Shown: positions 5,494 to 12,667 of the stretch, piece by piece
Layout of the letters: each line of letters begins with the position of its first letter
Position numbering within the stretch: the first letter of the stretch is position 1
Assembly (NCBI GenBank): GCA_016234345.1
Contig: JACRFG010000006.1
Location: 1-18,612, forward strand
Source of the DNA: Candidatus Jorgensenbacteria bacterium
GTDB taxonomy: Bacteria; Patescibacteriota; Minisyncoccia; UBA6257; GWB1-50-10
Length of the DNA stretch: 18,612 bases
Reading direction: 5' to 3'
Translations under genes and position numbers: made by a program
Notes under the pieces: generated by a model
Told to the model about the DNA's origin: nothing
The model's input: the letters and a program-made list of their open reading frames with translations, nothing else
Database searches by the model: none

Positions 5494-7542
5494 ATGGATC
5501 TAAAACCAAAAATTTATACAACCGAACTTGACGGCGAAACCATAAAACTTGAAGTGTCCGGGCTCGCTGGCCAGGCTAACGGAGCGGTCATCGGCCACTA
5601 CGGCGATACAGTTGTTCTTGCAACCGCCGTAATGGGAAAAAACGAGCGGGACACCGATTATTTCCCCTTAACCGTTGATTATGAAGAACGGTTTTATGCT
5701 GCCGGAAAAATAATAGGCAGTCGTTTTATCAGACGGGAGGGACGACCATCGGACGAAGCAACGCTTTCGGCTCGGCTTATCGATCGAACCATTCGACCGC
5801 TATTTGATCCAAGATTAAGATGCGAAATACAGGTAATCGTTACCGTGCTCTCTTACGACGAACGAAATGATCCTGACACTATCGGTCTTTTGGCCAGCTC
5901 AACCGCTCTCATGATCTCCGACATTCCATGGAACGGACCGGTGGCTGGAATCAAAACCCAATCATTCAAAGAAGACGGGTCGCTTGAATATCAATCATTT
6001 TTTGCCGGACCCGAGAATAAAATAAATATGATCGAATTTGAAGGCAAAGAAATCGGGGAATCTAAAACCATTGATCTTTTCAACAAATCTCAGGAATCTA
6101 TAAATAAACTAATCGATTTCCAGAAAAAAATAGCTAAAGAAATTGGCAAAACCAAGATTCAAGTACCTTTGGCCGCCACCAATCCTAAACTAGTTGAACT
6201 CGTTCACAATTTTATTATTAAAGATTTACCCCAAACACTCAAAAATAAAACGCTCTATGAACTAAAGGACCGTCTCATGGAACACTTGAAATCTTCCGGG
6301 GAACCGGCCGAAAATCTAAAGACCGTTGACCAAATATTCGAGAACGAAATAGATAAATTTGTTCATCGAGCTGCGATCGAAAAGGGAGAACGAGTCGACG
6401 GCAGAAAACCAGATCAAGTTCGCGACCTCCATTCCCAAGTCGGTCTTTTCAAACGGACCCACGGATCGGGATTATTTATGAGAGGCGAAACACAAATACT
6501 CGCTGTCACAACTCTGGCTACGCCGTCAGCCGAACAGCTTATCGAAACCATGGAAACGACCGGCCGACGACGTTTCATGCTTCACTACAATTTCCCCAGT
6601 TTTGCTACCGGAGAAACGGGACGGTCTTCGCGAGGCCCGGGGCGAAGAGAAATAGGACACGGCGCCTTGGCCGCCAAAGCCTTAATTCACATGATCCCTT
6701 CAAAAGAAGTTTTCCCTTACACTATCCGCATCGTTGCCGAAACACTTTCTTCAAACGGGTCTTCTTCGATGGCTTCTGTCTGCGCCGGATCACTCTCACT
6801 TATGGATGCGGGCGTTCCGCTTCCTAAACACATCGCTGGCATCGCTATGGGACTCATGTATGAAAACGATAAAAAATATCAGGTACTGACCGACATACAA
6901 GGGCCGGAAGATCATTATGGCGATATGGATCTAAAGGTTGCCGGTACTGAAACAGGCATAACCGCCCTACAGATGGATGTAAAAAATGAAGGCATTAATA
7001 TCGAGATTTTTAATAAAGCGCTGGAGAACGCAAAAAAGGCGAGACTCCATATTATTGAAACAATGAAAAGGGCTCTGCCCGAACCCAGACCCGCTGTGTC
7101 TACATACGCCCCGATGATTTTAACCCTTCAGATACCGCAGGATAAAATTGGTCTTGTAATCGGGCCGGGCGGCCGAACCATAAACGGCATTCTGGCCGCA
7201 ACCGGCAATTTGGCTACCATCGATATTGAAGACGACGGCAAAATATTTATAGCCAGCACTGATGCCGACGCAGCCAAAAGAGCACTTATGTTTGTAACTC
7301 AAATCGTTAAAGAATATAAAGTTGGAGAAATTGTGGAGGGCACAATCGTAAAACTTCTCGACTTCGGGGCAATTTTAGATCTTGGTGGCGACAAAGATGG
7401 TTTGATTCATGTATCCGAACTTAAAGATGGATATGTTAAAAAAGTTGATGATGTGGTTAATGTCGGCGATCGCGTGCGCGCCAAGGTAATACGCGTAGAT
7501 CCTGACGGCCGAATTGGCCTTTCTTTAAAAGGAGTGGGTTAA
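5494..7542 (+). CDS. pnp: polyribonucleotide nucleotidyltransferase (PNPase)
   Basis: The product is 682 residues, close to the family norm (~700). It has the full domain order: RNase PH-like domain 1 (about 13-145), helical linker, catalytic RNase PH-like domain 2 (about 320-530), KH (about 540-605, with GPGG in VIGPGGRTING) and S1 (about 610-680, ending at LSLKGVG). Active-site residues D473 and D479 in GPEDHYGDMDLKV correspond to E. coli D486/D492, and FATGETGRSSRGPGRREIGHGALA is the phosphate/RNA-binding region (given here only as a landmark around nt 6600-6670). The usual FFRR RNA-channel loop is FIRR here. PNPase degrades RNA 3' to 5' with phosphate, releasing nucleoside diphosphates, and can add tails. 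There is no extension after S1, so an RNase E docking tail is not evident. It starts 9 nt after the NYN gene without a Shine-Dalgarno. Confidence 0.98.
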   Translation: MDLKPKIYTTELDGETIKLEVSGLAGQANGAVIGHYGDTVVLATAVMGKNERDTDYFPLTVDYEERFYAAGKIIGSRFIRREGRPSDEATLSARLIDRTIRPLFDPRLRCEIQVIVTVLSYDERNDPDTIGLLASSTALMISDIPWNGPVAGIKTQSFKEDGSLEYQSFFAGPENKINMIEFEGKEIGESKTIDLFNKSQESINKLIDFQKKIAKEIGKTKIQVPLAATNPKLVELVHNFIIKDLPQTLKNKTLYELKDRLMEHLKSSGEPAENLKTVDQIFENEIDKFVHRAAIEKGERVDGRKPDQVRDLHSQVGLFKRTHGSGLFMRGETQILAVTTLATPSAEQLIETMETTGRRRFMLHYNFPSFATGETGRSSRGPGRREIGHGALAAKALIHMIPSKEVFPYTIRIVAETLSSNGSSSMASVCAGSLSLMDAGVPLPKHIAGIAMGLMYENDKKYQVLTDIQGPEDHYGDMDLKVAGTETGITALQMDVKNEGINIEIFNKALENAKKARLHIIETMKRALPEPRPAVSTYAPMILTLQIPQDKIGLVIGPGGRTINGILAATGNLATIDIEDDGKIFIASTDADAAKRALMFVTQIVKEYKVGEIVEGTIVKLLDFGAILDLGGDKDGLIHVSELKDGYVKKVDDVVNVGDRVRAKVIRVDPDGRIGLSLKGVG

Positions 7543-7550
7543 CAATATGA

Positions 7551-7559
7551 TTATCCACA
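7551..7559 (+). promoter_or_regulatory. perfect DnaA-box 9-mer upstream of the Pro-rich protein gene
   Basis: TTATCCACA matches the E. coli consensus DnaA box exactly. It is in the 51-nt gap between pnp and the next gene, about 20 nt upstream of a TATAAT. A 9-mer should occur about 0.14 times by chance in this window on both strands, so coincidence is possible. It is a single copy with no dnaA/dnaN nearby, so it is not an origin. Confidence 0.35.
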
Positions 7560-7580
7560 GAGACCGTTCTGTTTGTGGTG

Positions 7581-7586
7581 TATAAT
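7581..7586 (+). promoter_or_regulatory. consensus -10 giving a probable leaderless transcript
   Basis: A perfect TATAAT ends 8 nt before the ATG at 7594, so transcription would begin at or next to the start codon. No clear -35 is seen. The context GTATAATAGAGGTAATG closely resembles that at 12654-12670. This supports ATG 7594 rather than the upstream in-frame TTG at 7573. Confidence 0.5.
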
Positions 7587-7593
7587 AGAGGTA

Positions 7594-8727
7594 ATGCCAC
7601 AAGATCCATTTAATCAAAGTCAGTGGCCTGGCCAGACACCGTCTATCGGAACTGGCGAAGGCGAGGTCCCGCTCGCACCGCCACCCACGCCCAAAATCGA
7701 CGTTCGAACAATGGCTTCAGATTTAAAATCCATGGAAGAAGGTGGCACCGGTCTGCCTCGGGCTTATACTCCACCGCCACCGATTAATCCCGTAACTCCG
7801 CCGCCAACCCCATCACAAACTCCCACCCCCACACCACCGTCAATTCCTTCACCGCTACCAAAGAAGGAGGAAGAGTCAATATTTTTCAGACCGCCGGAAG
7901 TTCCTTCCACCATTACTCCCACAACCATATCAACGGCGTCGGCAATAACTAAGCCTAAATCAAAAAAGGGCATGATTATTGGACTTGGTGTTGGTTTCGG
8001 ACTTGTCGCTCTTGCCGCTCTGGGCTATTTCGTAATCTATCCCACTTTTTTCAACAAGCCTGTGGAGCCGCCACCGGTTTACGAAACTCCAAACATACCA
8101 CCGCCACCCGAGCCAACACCCGAACCGACACCCAATCCCACACCTACACCAACCCCCGAACCCCCAATAACACATTCTTCACTATTCAAAACAGCGCCGG
8201 ACTTAACAGAAGAAATTTCTGTTGCTTCTCTTAGCTTGAATGACCTTAAGTCTAATCTCGATCTTACACCGACCGACGTTCCCACAATTAAAGAGATTGC
8301 TCTTAAAGATGCTAATAATAATCCACTTACGCTAAATTCTCTGCTACAAATAGTCTTACCTAACGTCTTCAATGAAGAAGCTTTTACTCTTTTCGATCGC
8401 GATGTCACATTTTTTGTATATACTAACGAAAAAGGCGCCTGGCCGGGTTTTATAGCCGCGACCGAAATCCAAAGCTTGCCTGTACTTCAAGAATTTCAAA
8501 CTAAGATTGGCTCTCTTATAGAAGGCTCCAGTGCCATATCCACTCTTTTCCTTGTTGATCCGGGCAGTGCCAGTAGTTGGAAGTCGGGTAAGACTGGCGG
8601 AACCACTAATCGCTATTTATCTTATTCAATGACAGGAGCGGCCCTAAACTATGGCTGGAGCGGCTCTGACTTAATAGTCACTACCTCCTACGACGCCTTC
8701 AAAGAAACCTTAAAACGCCTCGAATAA
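7594..8727 (+). CDS. Pro/Thr-rich single-pass membrane protein of a CPR-type family
   Basis: From ATG 7594 the protein has 377 residues. Residues 1-125 are a disordered Pro/Thr/Ser-rich region, predicted cytoplasmic. KSKKG then precedes one transmembrane helix (about 127-150), residues 155-192 are a second Pro-rich linker (repeats such as PTPEPTP and PTPTPTP), and 194-377 form a compact domain. That domain contains LFDRDVTFFVYTNEKGAWPG, FLVDPG and NYGWSG, and ends in TTSYDAFKETL. I recognise this domain as recurring in Patescibacteria hypothetical proteins, but know no function. The topology (inside tail, one helix, linker through the wall, outside domain) suggests an envelope sensor or structural protein. 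The start is supported by the TATAAT at 7581-7586; the in-frame TTG at 7573 would put the -10 box inside the gene. It follows pnp by 51 nt and probably has its own promoter. Confidence 0.8.
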   Translation: MPQDPFNQSQWPGQTPSIGTGEGEVPLAPPPTPKIDVRTMASDLKSMEEGGTGLPRAYTPPPPINPVTPPPTPSQTPTPTPPSIPSPLPKKEEESIFFRPPEVPSTITPTTISTASAITKPKSKKGMIIGLGVGFGLVALAALGYFVIYPTFFNKPVEPPPVYETPNIPPPPEPTPEPTPNPTPTPTPEPPITHSSLFKTAPDLTEEISVASLSLNDLKSNLDLTPTDVPTIKEIALKDANNNPLTLNSLLQIVLPNVFNEEAFTLFDRDVTFFVYTNEKGAWPGFIAATEIQSLPVLQEFQTKIGSLIEGSSAISTLFLVDPGSASSWKSGKTGGTTNRYLSYSMTGAALNYGWSGSDLIVTTSYDAFKETLKRLE

Positions 8728-8785
8728 ACAAGCGATTGTAGTATAGAATAGTTAAATACTTTATCGAGCTATTGCTCGTATCAAT

Positions 8786-9154
8786 ATGATGCAATTCAAA
8801 AAATTGTTTAACCGGCGGTCGCTTAACGCAAATCAACTGGCTGAATTAAAAGACAGGCTGCTAACCGAGGAAAAAGAAGTTTCATCAAAACTTGGCAAGC
8901 TCAACGAAAATATTGATTTTGGCAGCGATACCGATCATTTTGACGAAGAGGCTGATGAGGCCGAGGAGTTCGCCAACCGACTTGGCGTTAAAAAAGTTTT
9001 AGAAAATCAACTTGAACGAATCAAGGCGGCGTTAGAACGATTCAAACAAAACACTTACGGAACCTGCGAGCGTTGCGGCAAGGAAATTACCTACAAGCTT
9101 CTCGTAATTAATCCCGAATCCACTCTGTGCCAGAACTGTAAAAGCGGCGTTTAA
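8786..9154 (+). CDS. DksA/TraR-family C4 zinc-finger protein
   Basis: The 122-residue protein has an N-terminal helix (about 15-42), an acidic stretch TDHFDEEADEAEEF (49-62), a second helix (to about 88) and a C4 zinc finger with C94, C97, C115 and C118 (CERCGKE, then LCQNCKS). This is the DksA/TraR layout: a coiled coil that enters the RNA polymerase secondary channel with an acidic tip, plus a zinc-finger base. DksA works with ppGpp to adjust transcription of ribosomal and biosynthetic genes; whether this homologue does so is unknown. Two ATGs are adjacent (8786 and 8789). There is no Shine-Dalgarno. The 58-nt leader region has a -10-like TAGAAT (8744-8749) and a 5-bp hairpin CGAGC/GCTCG (8765-8778). 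yifB follows after 13 nt. Confidence 0.9.
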   Translation: MMQFKKLFNRRSLNANQLAELKDRLLTEEKEVSSKLGKLNENIDFGSDTDHFDEEADEAEEFANRLGVKKVLENQLERIKAALERFKQNTYGTCERCGKEITYKLLVINPESTLCQNCKSGV

Positions 9155-9167
9155 TTAAACAAACAAA

Positions 9168-10706
9168 ATGAGGGCTGTTCCTAAGCTCTTCTCGGCCGAA
9201 CTAGACGGCATACACGCCGAACTAATAGAGGTGGAAGCTGATTTAAACGTCGGCCTCCATTCCTTTAATATCGTAGGCCTTGCCGACAAAGCTGTAAGCG
9301 AAGCTAAAGAACGGGTTAATTCGGCCTTAAAGAATTCCGGCATAAAACCACCAACAAAAGAAAATCGCCGCATCACCGTAAATTTGGCGCCAGCCGATAT
9401 TAAAAAGGCCGGGTCCCGCTTTGATCTACCTATCGCCATCGCTTACCTTCTTGCCTCCGATCAACTTAAATCATTTGATGCAAGCGATAAATTATTCGTA
9501 GGAGAGTTGTCTCTAGACGGCGCTCTTCGGCGCATAAACGGATCTCTAGCTATTGCTTTGGCCGCGAAGAGAAAGAAGCTTAAAAAGATATTCTTGCCCC
9601 AAACCAATGCAGCTGAAGCTGCTGCGGTCGGAGGAATCGAAGTTATTCCCGTTAGCAACTTAACCGAACTCATACATCACCTCGAAGAAACTGAGCTTAT
9701 TACACCACATGAATCAACACAAATTTCTCCATCGTTTCCGCCAGCCTTAGTAGAGTTAAACGAAATTAAAGGCTTAGCTGCAGCCAAAAGAGCGCTCCTC
9801 GTTGCAGCAAGCGGTGGCCACAACATTCTTTTCACCGGACCACCCGGCACCGGCAAGACCATGTTAGCGCAGGCCATGACATCGATTCTTCCGCCACCAA
9901 CACACGAAGAATGCTTGGAAATAACTCAGATTTGGAGCGCCGCCGATATGAACATAGACCATCCTATGATTTCATGGCGGCCATTCAGATCGCCTCATCA
10001 TAGCGCTTCATTGGTTTCAGTGCTCGGCGGCGGCACAAATCCGCGGCCGGGCGAAATTAGCTTAGCCCATCGCGGTGTCCTTTTTCTCGATGAAATGCCG
10101 GAATTCCACCGAGACGTTCTTGAAGGACTCCGCCAACCGCTTGAAGACGGAAGAATAGTTATCGCCCGCGCCAAAAAATCTCTAACGTTTCCGGCTCGCT
10201 TCACGCTACTCGCATCCATGAATCCCTGCCCCTGCGGCTACTTCGAAGATCCCGAACGCGAATGCCGTTGCACCGCGAATGAGATTTTACGTTATCAACG
10301 AAAAATTTCCGGTCCGCTCCTAGACCGCATCGACATACAACTCGAAGTTCCTCGAACGCCTATTGAAGAATTGAGGAAGAAAACGCACAGTGTCGATAAG
10401 GGAGGAGAAAAAGATCTCGTGCTTCACGCACGCGAACGACAAACAAAAAGGTTTGAACATATAAAACCTAAAATTCACTCAAACGCCGAATTAACTTCGA
10501 AACAAGTTGAAGAATTTATATTTTTAAATCACGAAGCTGAAAATTTTTTGAAACGGGCCCTTGAACGATCATTTATATCTCCACGAGGTTATTACCGCTT
10601 ACTCAAGGTGGCCCAAACAATCGCCGACCTGGATAATGCGCCGAGCGTAACAGCGGATCATCTCGCCGAAGCATTTCAATACAGACTAAAAACAAACGAA
10701 GATTGA
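9168..10706 (+). CDS. comM: YifB/ComM family Mg-chelatase-like AAA+ ATPase
   Basis: The 512 residues match the usual YifB/ComM length. The N-terminal ChlI/Lon-protease-like domain spans about 18-140. The AAA+ core includes Walker A GPPGTGKT (224-231) and Walker B VLFLDE (304-309), followed by a C-terminal Mg_chelatase_C domain (about 410-505). The family Cys motif NPCPCG (352-357) with CRC at 366-368 is intact and may bind metal. In naturally competent bacteria ComM is a hexameric helicase that promotes branch migration while imported DNA is integrated. Its presence fits DNA uptake, which Patescibacteria are thought to use, but the phenotype here is inference. It follows the DksA-like gene by 13 nt, so the two are probably co-transcribed. 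It ends in TGA exactly at the family C-terminus, and its end is 1 nt from the end of the converging peptidase gene. Confidence 0.95.
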   Translation: MRAVPKLFSAELDGIHAELIEVEADLNVGLHSFNIVGLADKAVSEAKERVNSALKNSGIKPPTKENRRITVNLAPADIKKAGSRFDLPIAIAYLLASDQLKSFDASDKLFVGELSLDGALRRINGSLAIALAAKRKKLKKIFLPQTNAAEAAAVGGIEVIPVSNLTELIHHLEETELITPHESTQISPSFPPALVELNEIKGLAAAKRALLVAASGGHNILFTGPPGTGKTMLAQAMTSILPPPTHEECLEITQIWSAADMNIDHPMISWRPFRSPHHSASLVSVLGGGTNPRPGEISLAHRGVLFLDEMPEFHRDVLEGLRQPLEDGRIVIARAKKSLTFPARFTLLASMNPCPCGYFEDPERECRCTANEILRYQRKISGPLLDRIDIQLEVPRTPIEELRKKTHSVDKGGEKDLVLHARERQTKRFEHIKPKIHSNAELTSKQVEEFIFLNHEAENFLKRALERSFISPRGYYRLLKVAQTIADLDNAPSVTADHLAEAFQYRLKTNED

Positions 10707-10707
10707 A

Positions 10708-11760
10708 CTAACGAAGAGAGAAGGGGTTGCGTGCACCGTATACTTCGAAATGAAGGTGGCACCCTGTAGGACCGTGGGTGTTGCCGGTATTACCCATAAA
10801 TCCGATTTCTTGTCCTTGGGTTACATAATCACCCGGCCGAACAATGATTTTATTTAAATGCGCGTAACGAGTCTTAGTGCTATTGGGATGCTCAATGTAA
10901 ATAAAGAGGCCGTACCCATTATTCCAACCTCTCAAACCGTCGCCTAGTACTTCGTCTGGAACAATCAGTCCTTCGGCTGCAGCATAAACCGGCGTACCAC
11001 ATTTATTTGCAACATCAACAGCATTTTTCTCGTGAAGTTCACCCCAGTTCCACCCTCTGGCCGGCAAAACATAGTAAGATCTTAAATCGGGTAATTTGGC
11101 GTCGCTCCGCACAAAACGCTGGTAATTCTTAGATTGAACATGAGGTAAAACCACCAAACTGCCAGGCGTTGCAAAAAGTCTTTGGTAATCAGGATTATAA
11201 CGCCGCACCAGATTTACATCTGCGCTATAGCGACTCGCCACAATCTCTAAGGCATCTCCTTCGCGCACTTCATAAAGAACTCCCGAAACAGGAAGAATAA
11301 TAAGTTCTTCGCCAAGCTTAAGGGTGGAACCGAGCTCAGGATTAGCGGCCCGTATAGTCTGAACATCAACGCCGAATTGGGCCGCGATATTTGAAAGCGT
11401 ATCGCGGGACTTAACACGATATCGCGTGAGACCATCTCTGGTTATCGTAATGTTTCCGGTTGTTGGAGACGACGCTTGTACCAAACCGTCATTGTTGAAT
11501 ATGACAAACGGATCTTCGGCTGCAATATCGAAAACACCATCAACCGCTATAGTCGGAGTGATTATTCCAGACTTTTCGGCTACGACTGGTCCTCCAATAT
11601 TAAAATCATTGCTTTCCTCAAATTCAGCAGCTAAAAAAACTTCGTCCCCACGATCATGAGTTATAAATAAACCTGCGCCAAGTGCAACCACTATAAACAA
11701 AACTGACCCAACGTTTATAAGTGGGGCGAGTCGTTTTATCACATTTACCATACCAATCAT
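10708..11760 (-). CDS. membrane-anchored LysM-LysM-M23 peptidoglycan peptidase
   Basis: The 350-residue protein has an N-terminal transmembrane segment (about 13-34). After a linker come two LysM peptidoglycan-binding repeats (about 114-157, YRVKSRDTLSNIAAQFGVD; and 162-206, YEVREGDALEIVASRYSAD) and a C-terminal M23 (LytM-type) domain (about 237-345). M23 landmarks are ELHEKNAVDVA (241-251), CGTPVYAAAEG, YAHLNK with H301, and CHLHFEV with H335/H337. M23 enzymes are zinc endopeptidases that cut peptide cross-links in the wall. The usual HxxxD ligand pair is H243 and D249 here, spaced by five residues, so activity should be confirmed. Starts at ATG 11760 or ATG 11751 are possible; the former lies 8 nt after the predicted transcription start. 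It is divergent from rsmA and converges on yifB with 1 nt between stop codons. Confidence 0.93.
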   Translation of the reverse strand: MIGMVNVIKRLAPLINVGSVLFIVVALGAGLFITHDRGDEVFLAAEFEESNDFNIGGPVVAEKSGIITPTIAVDGVFDIAAEDPFVIFNNDGLVQASSPTTGNITITRDGLTRYRVKSRDTLSNIAAQFGVDVQTIRAANPELGSTLKLGEELIILPVSGVLYEVREGDALEIVASRYSADVNLVRRYNPDYQRLFATPGSLVVLPHVQSKNYQRFVRSDAKLPDLRSYYVLPARGWNWGELHEKNAVDVANKCGTPVYAAAEGLIVPDEVLGDGLRGWNNGYGLFIYIEHPNSTKTRYAHLNKIIVRPGDYVTQGQEIGFMGNTGNTHGPTGCHLHFEVYGARNPFSLR

Positions 11761-11774
11761 ATGTGGCGGGTAAA

Positions 11775-11804
11775 ATTATAACAGAGAGGTTACTTAAACT
11801 TCAA
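11775..11804 (-). promoter_or_regulatory. promoter of the LysM-M23 gene
   Basis: On the minus strand TTGAAG (11804-11799) is followed by 18 nt and a perfect TATAAT (11780-11775). The expected start is near 11768, leaving a very short leader before ATG 11760. It overlaps the region used for rsmA transcription in the opposite direction. Confidence 0.5.
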
Positions 11805-11817
11805 CCGATCATACTAT
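11790..11817 (+). promoter_or_regulatory. possible promoter of the rsmA operon
   Basis: TTACTT (11790-11795), a 16-nt spacer and TACTAT (11812-11817) would start transcription near 11824, 11 nt before the rsmA ATG. An alternative -10, TAGGAT at 11824-11829, would make the transcript leaderless. It is divergent from and overlapping with the peptidase promoter. Confidence 0.35.
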
Positions 11818-11834
11818 AGTGCTAGGATTGTTCT

Positions 11835-12665
11835 ATGCACGCTAAACTCGGACAACATTTTTTGATAAACCCTGGCGTAACGCGTACCGCAATAACAGCG
11901 CTCGATCTCGAAGAAAATGATTTTATTGTAGAAATCGGTGGAGGCCATGGCGAACTCACCTTCTCTCTTATTGCCGAGGCTCGCAAACACAAAAACATAG
12001 AAATAGCGACCATTGAAAAAGATGGGGGGTTGGCTCGTGGCATTAAACACAAAATAAAAGAGTTGTCTTTAGGCAAACTTGTCAATGTTATCGAAAGCGA
12101 CGTTCTCTGCGCATTACCGGACCTTGTAAAATCTATGGCGCCGAAAAAGAATGGTTATAAAATCATAGGTAATATCCCTTACTACATTACAGGACGAATA
12201 ATACGCTCTGTAGGAGAATTGAATCCACGGCCACGCCTTACGGTATTAACCATACAAAAAGAGGTCGCTTTAAGAATTTCGGCCATGCCACCCGACATGA
12301 ATCTCCTGGCCGCATCAGTACAGTATTGGGCTGAACCGAAAATCTTGGTTTATGTATCGAAAAACTCTTTTAAACCCAGACCAAAAGTGGACAGCGCCAT
12401 CATCAAACTAATCACCAAAAAAGACAAAGCTAATTTTGAGGACAAAATTTATTACAAATTGCTCAAAACTATATTCAAACAGCCGCGTAAAACTATTTTA
12501 AACAATCTTCTGTCCGACGAACAACGTTCCGTAACTGACAAAAACACTTATCGAACCGCAATTTTGGAACTTTTTTCAAAAATTGCCATAGATTCTAACG
12601 CACGACCTCAAACATTAAGCGTCGAGAACATAAAAACCATCGGCCAGATATTGTATAATGAGTAG
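11835..12665 (+). CDS. rsmA: 16S rRNA (adenine1518-N6/adenine1519-N6)-dimethyltransferase
   Basis: The 276-residue length is normal for RsmA/KsgA. Landmarks are KLGQHFLINP (4-13), SAM motif I VEIGGGHGELT (32-42), acidic E61, SDVL (88-91), the catalytic motif IGNIPYYITG (111-120; NIPYY replaces the common NLPYY) and the C-terminal basic stretch FKQPRKTILNNLL. The enzyme dimethylates the two adjacent adenines in the helix 45 loop of 16S rRNA late in 30S assembly. It is the first gene of a run in which the next five genes follow with gaps of 1-9 nt. The next gene, for an exported protein, starts 2 nt after the rsmA stop, so a housekeeping enzyme leads an envelope operon. Start ATG 11835 fits the conserved N-terminus. 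Confidence 0.96.
   Translation: MHAKLGQHFLINPGVTRTAITALDLEENDFIVEIGGGHGELTFSLIAEARKHKNIEIATIEKDGGLARGIKHKIKELSLGKLVNVIESDVLCALPDLVKSMAPKKNGYKIIGNIPYYITGRIIRSVGELNPRPRLTVLTIQKEVALRISAMPPDMNLLAASVQYWAEPKILVYVSKNSFKPRPKVDSAIIKLITKKDKANFEDKIYYKLLKTIFKQPRKTILNNLLSDEQRSVTDKNTYRTAILELFSKIAIDSNARPQTLSVENIKTIGQILYNE
12654..12659 (+). promoter_or_regulatory. internal -10 at the 3' end of rsmA
   Basis: A perfect TATAAT inside the last rsmA codons ends 9 nt before the ATG at 12668. It could start a leaderless transcript of the envelope genes independent of rsmA. There is no good -35. The same GTATAAT...GAG...TAATG arrangement occurs at 7580-7596. Confidence 0.35.
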
Positions 12666-12667
12666 TA

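Noticed and set aside
7551..7559. Replication origin suggested by the DnaA box
   Set aside because: Only one box, no AT-rich unwinding region with repeats, and no dnaA, dnaN or gidA-type genes around.
7573..7593. In-frame TTG at 7573 as the start of the Pro-rich protein
   Set aside because: A perfect TATAAT (7581-7586) would then lie inside the gene; the ATG at 7594 fits a start right after this -10 box.
8101..8166. CC-rich repetitive stretch as a tandem repeat or CRISPR-like array
   Set aside because: The periodicity comes from Pro-Thr/Pro-Glu codons in a linker; there are no constant repeats with unique spacers.
7764..8408. Gly/Val/Ser-rich minus-strand ORFs opposite the Pro-rich gene
   Set aside because: Complement of CC-rich Pro/Thr codons gives artificial Gly/Val repeats; they are shadows.
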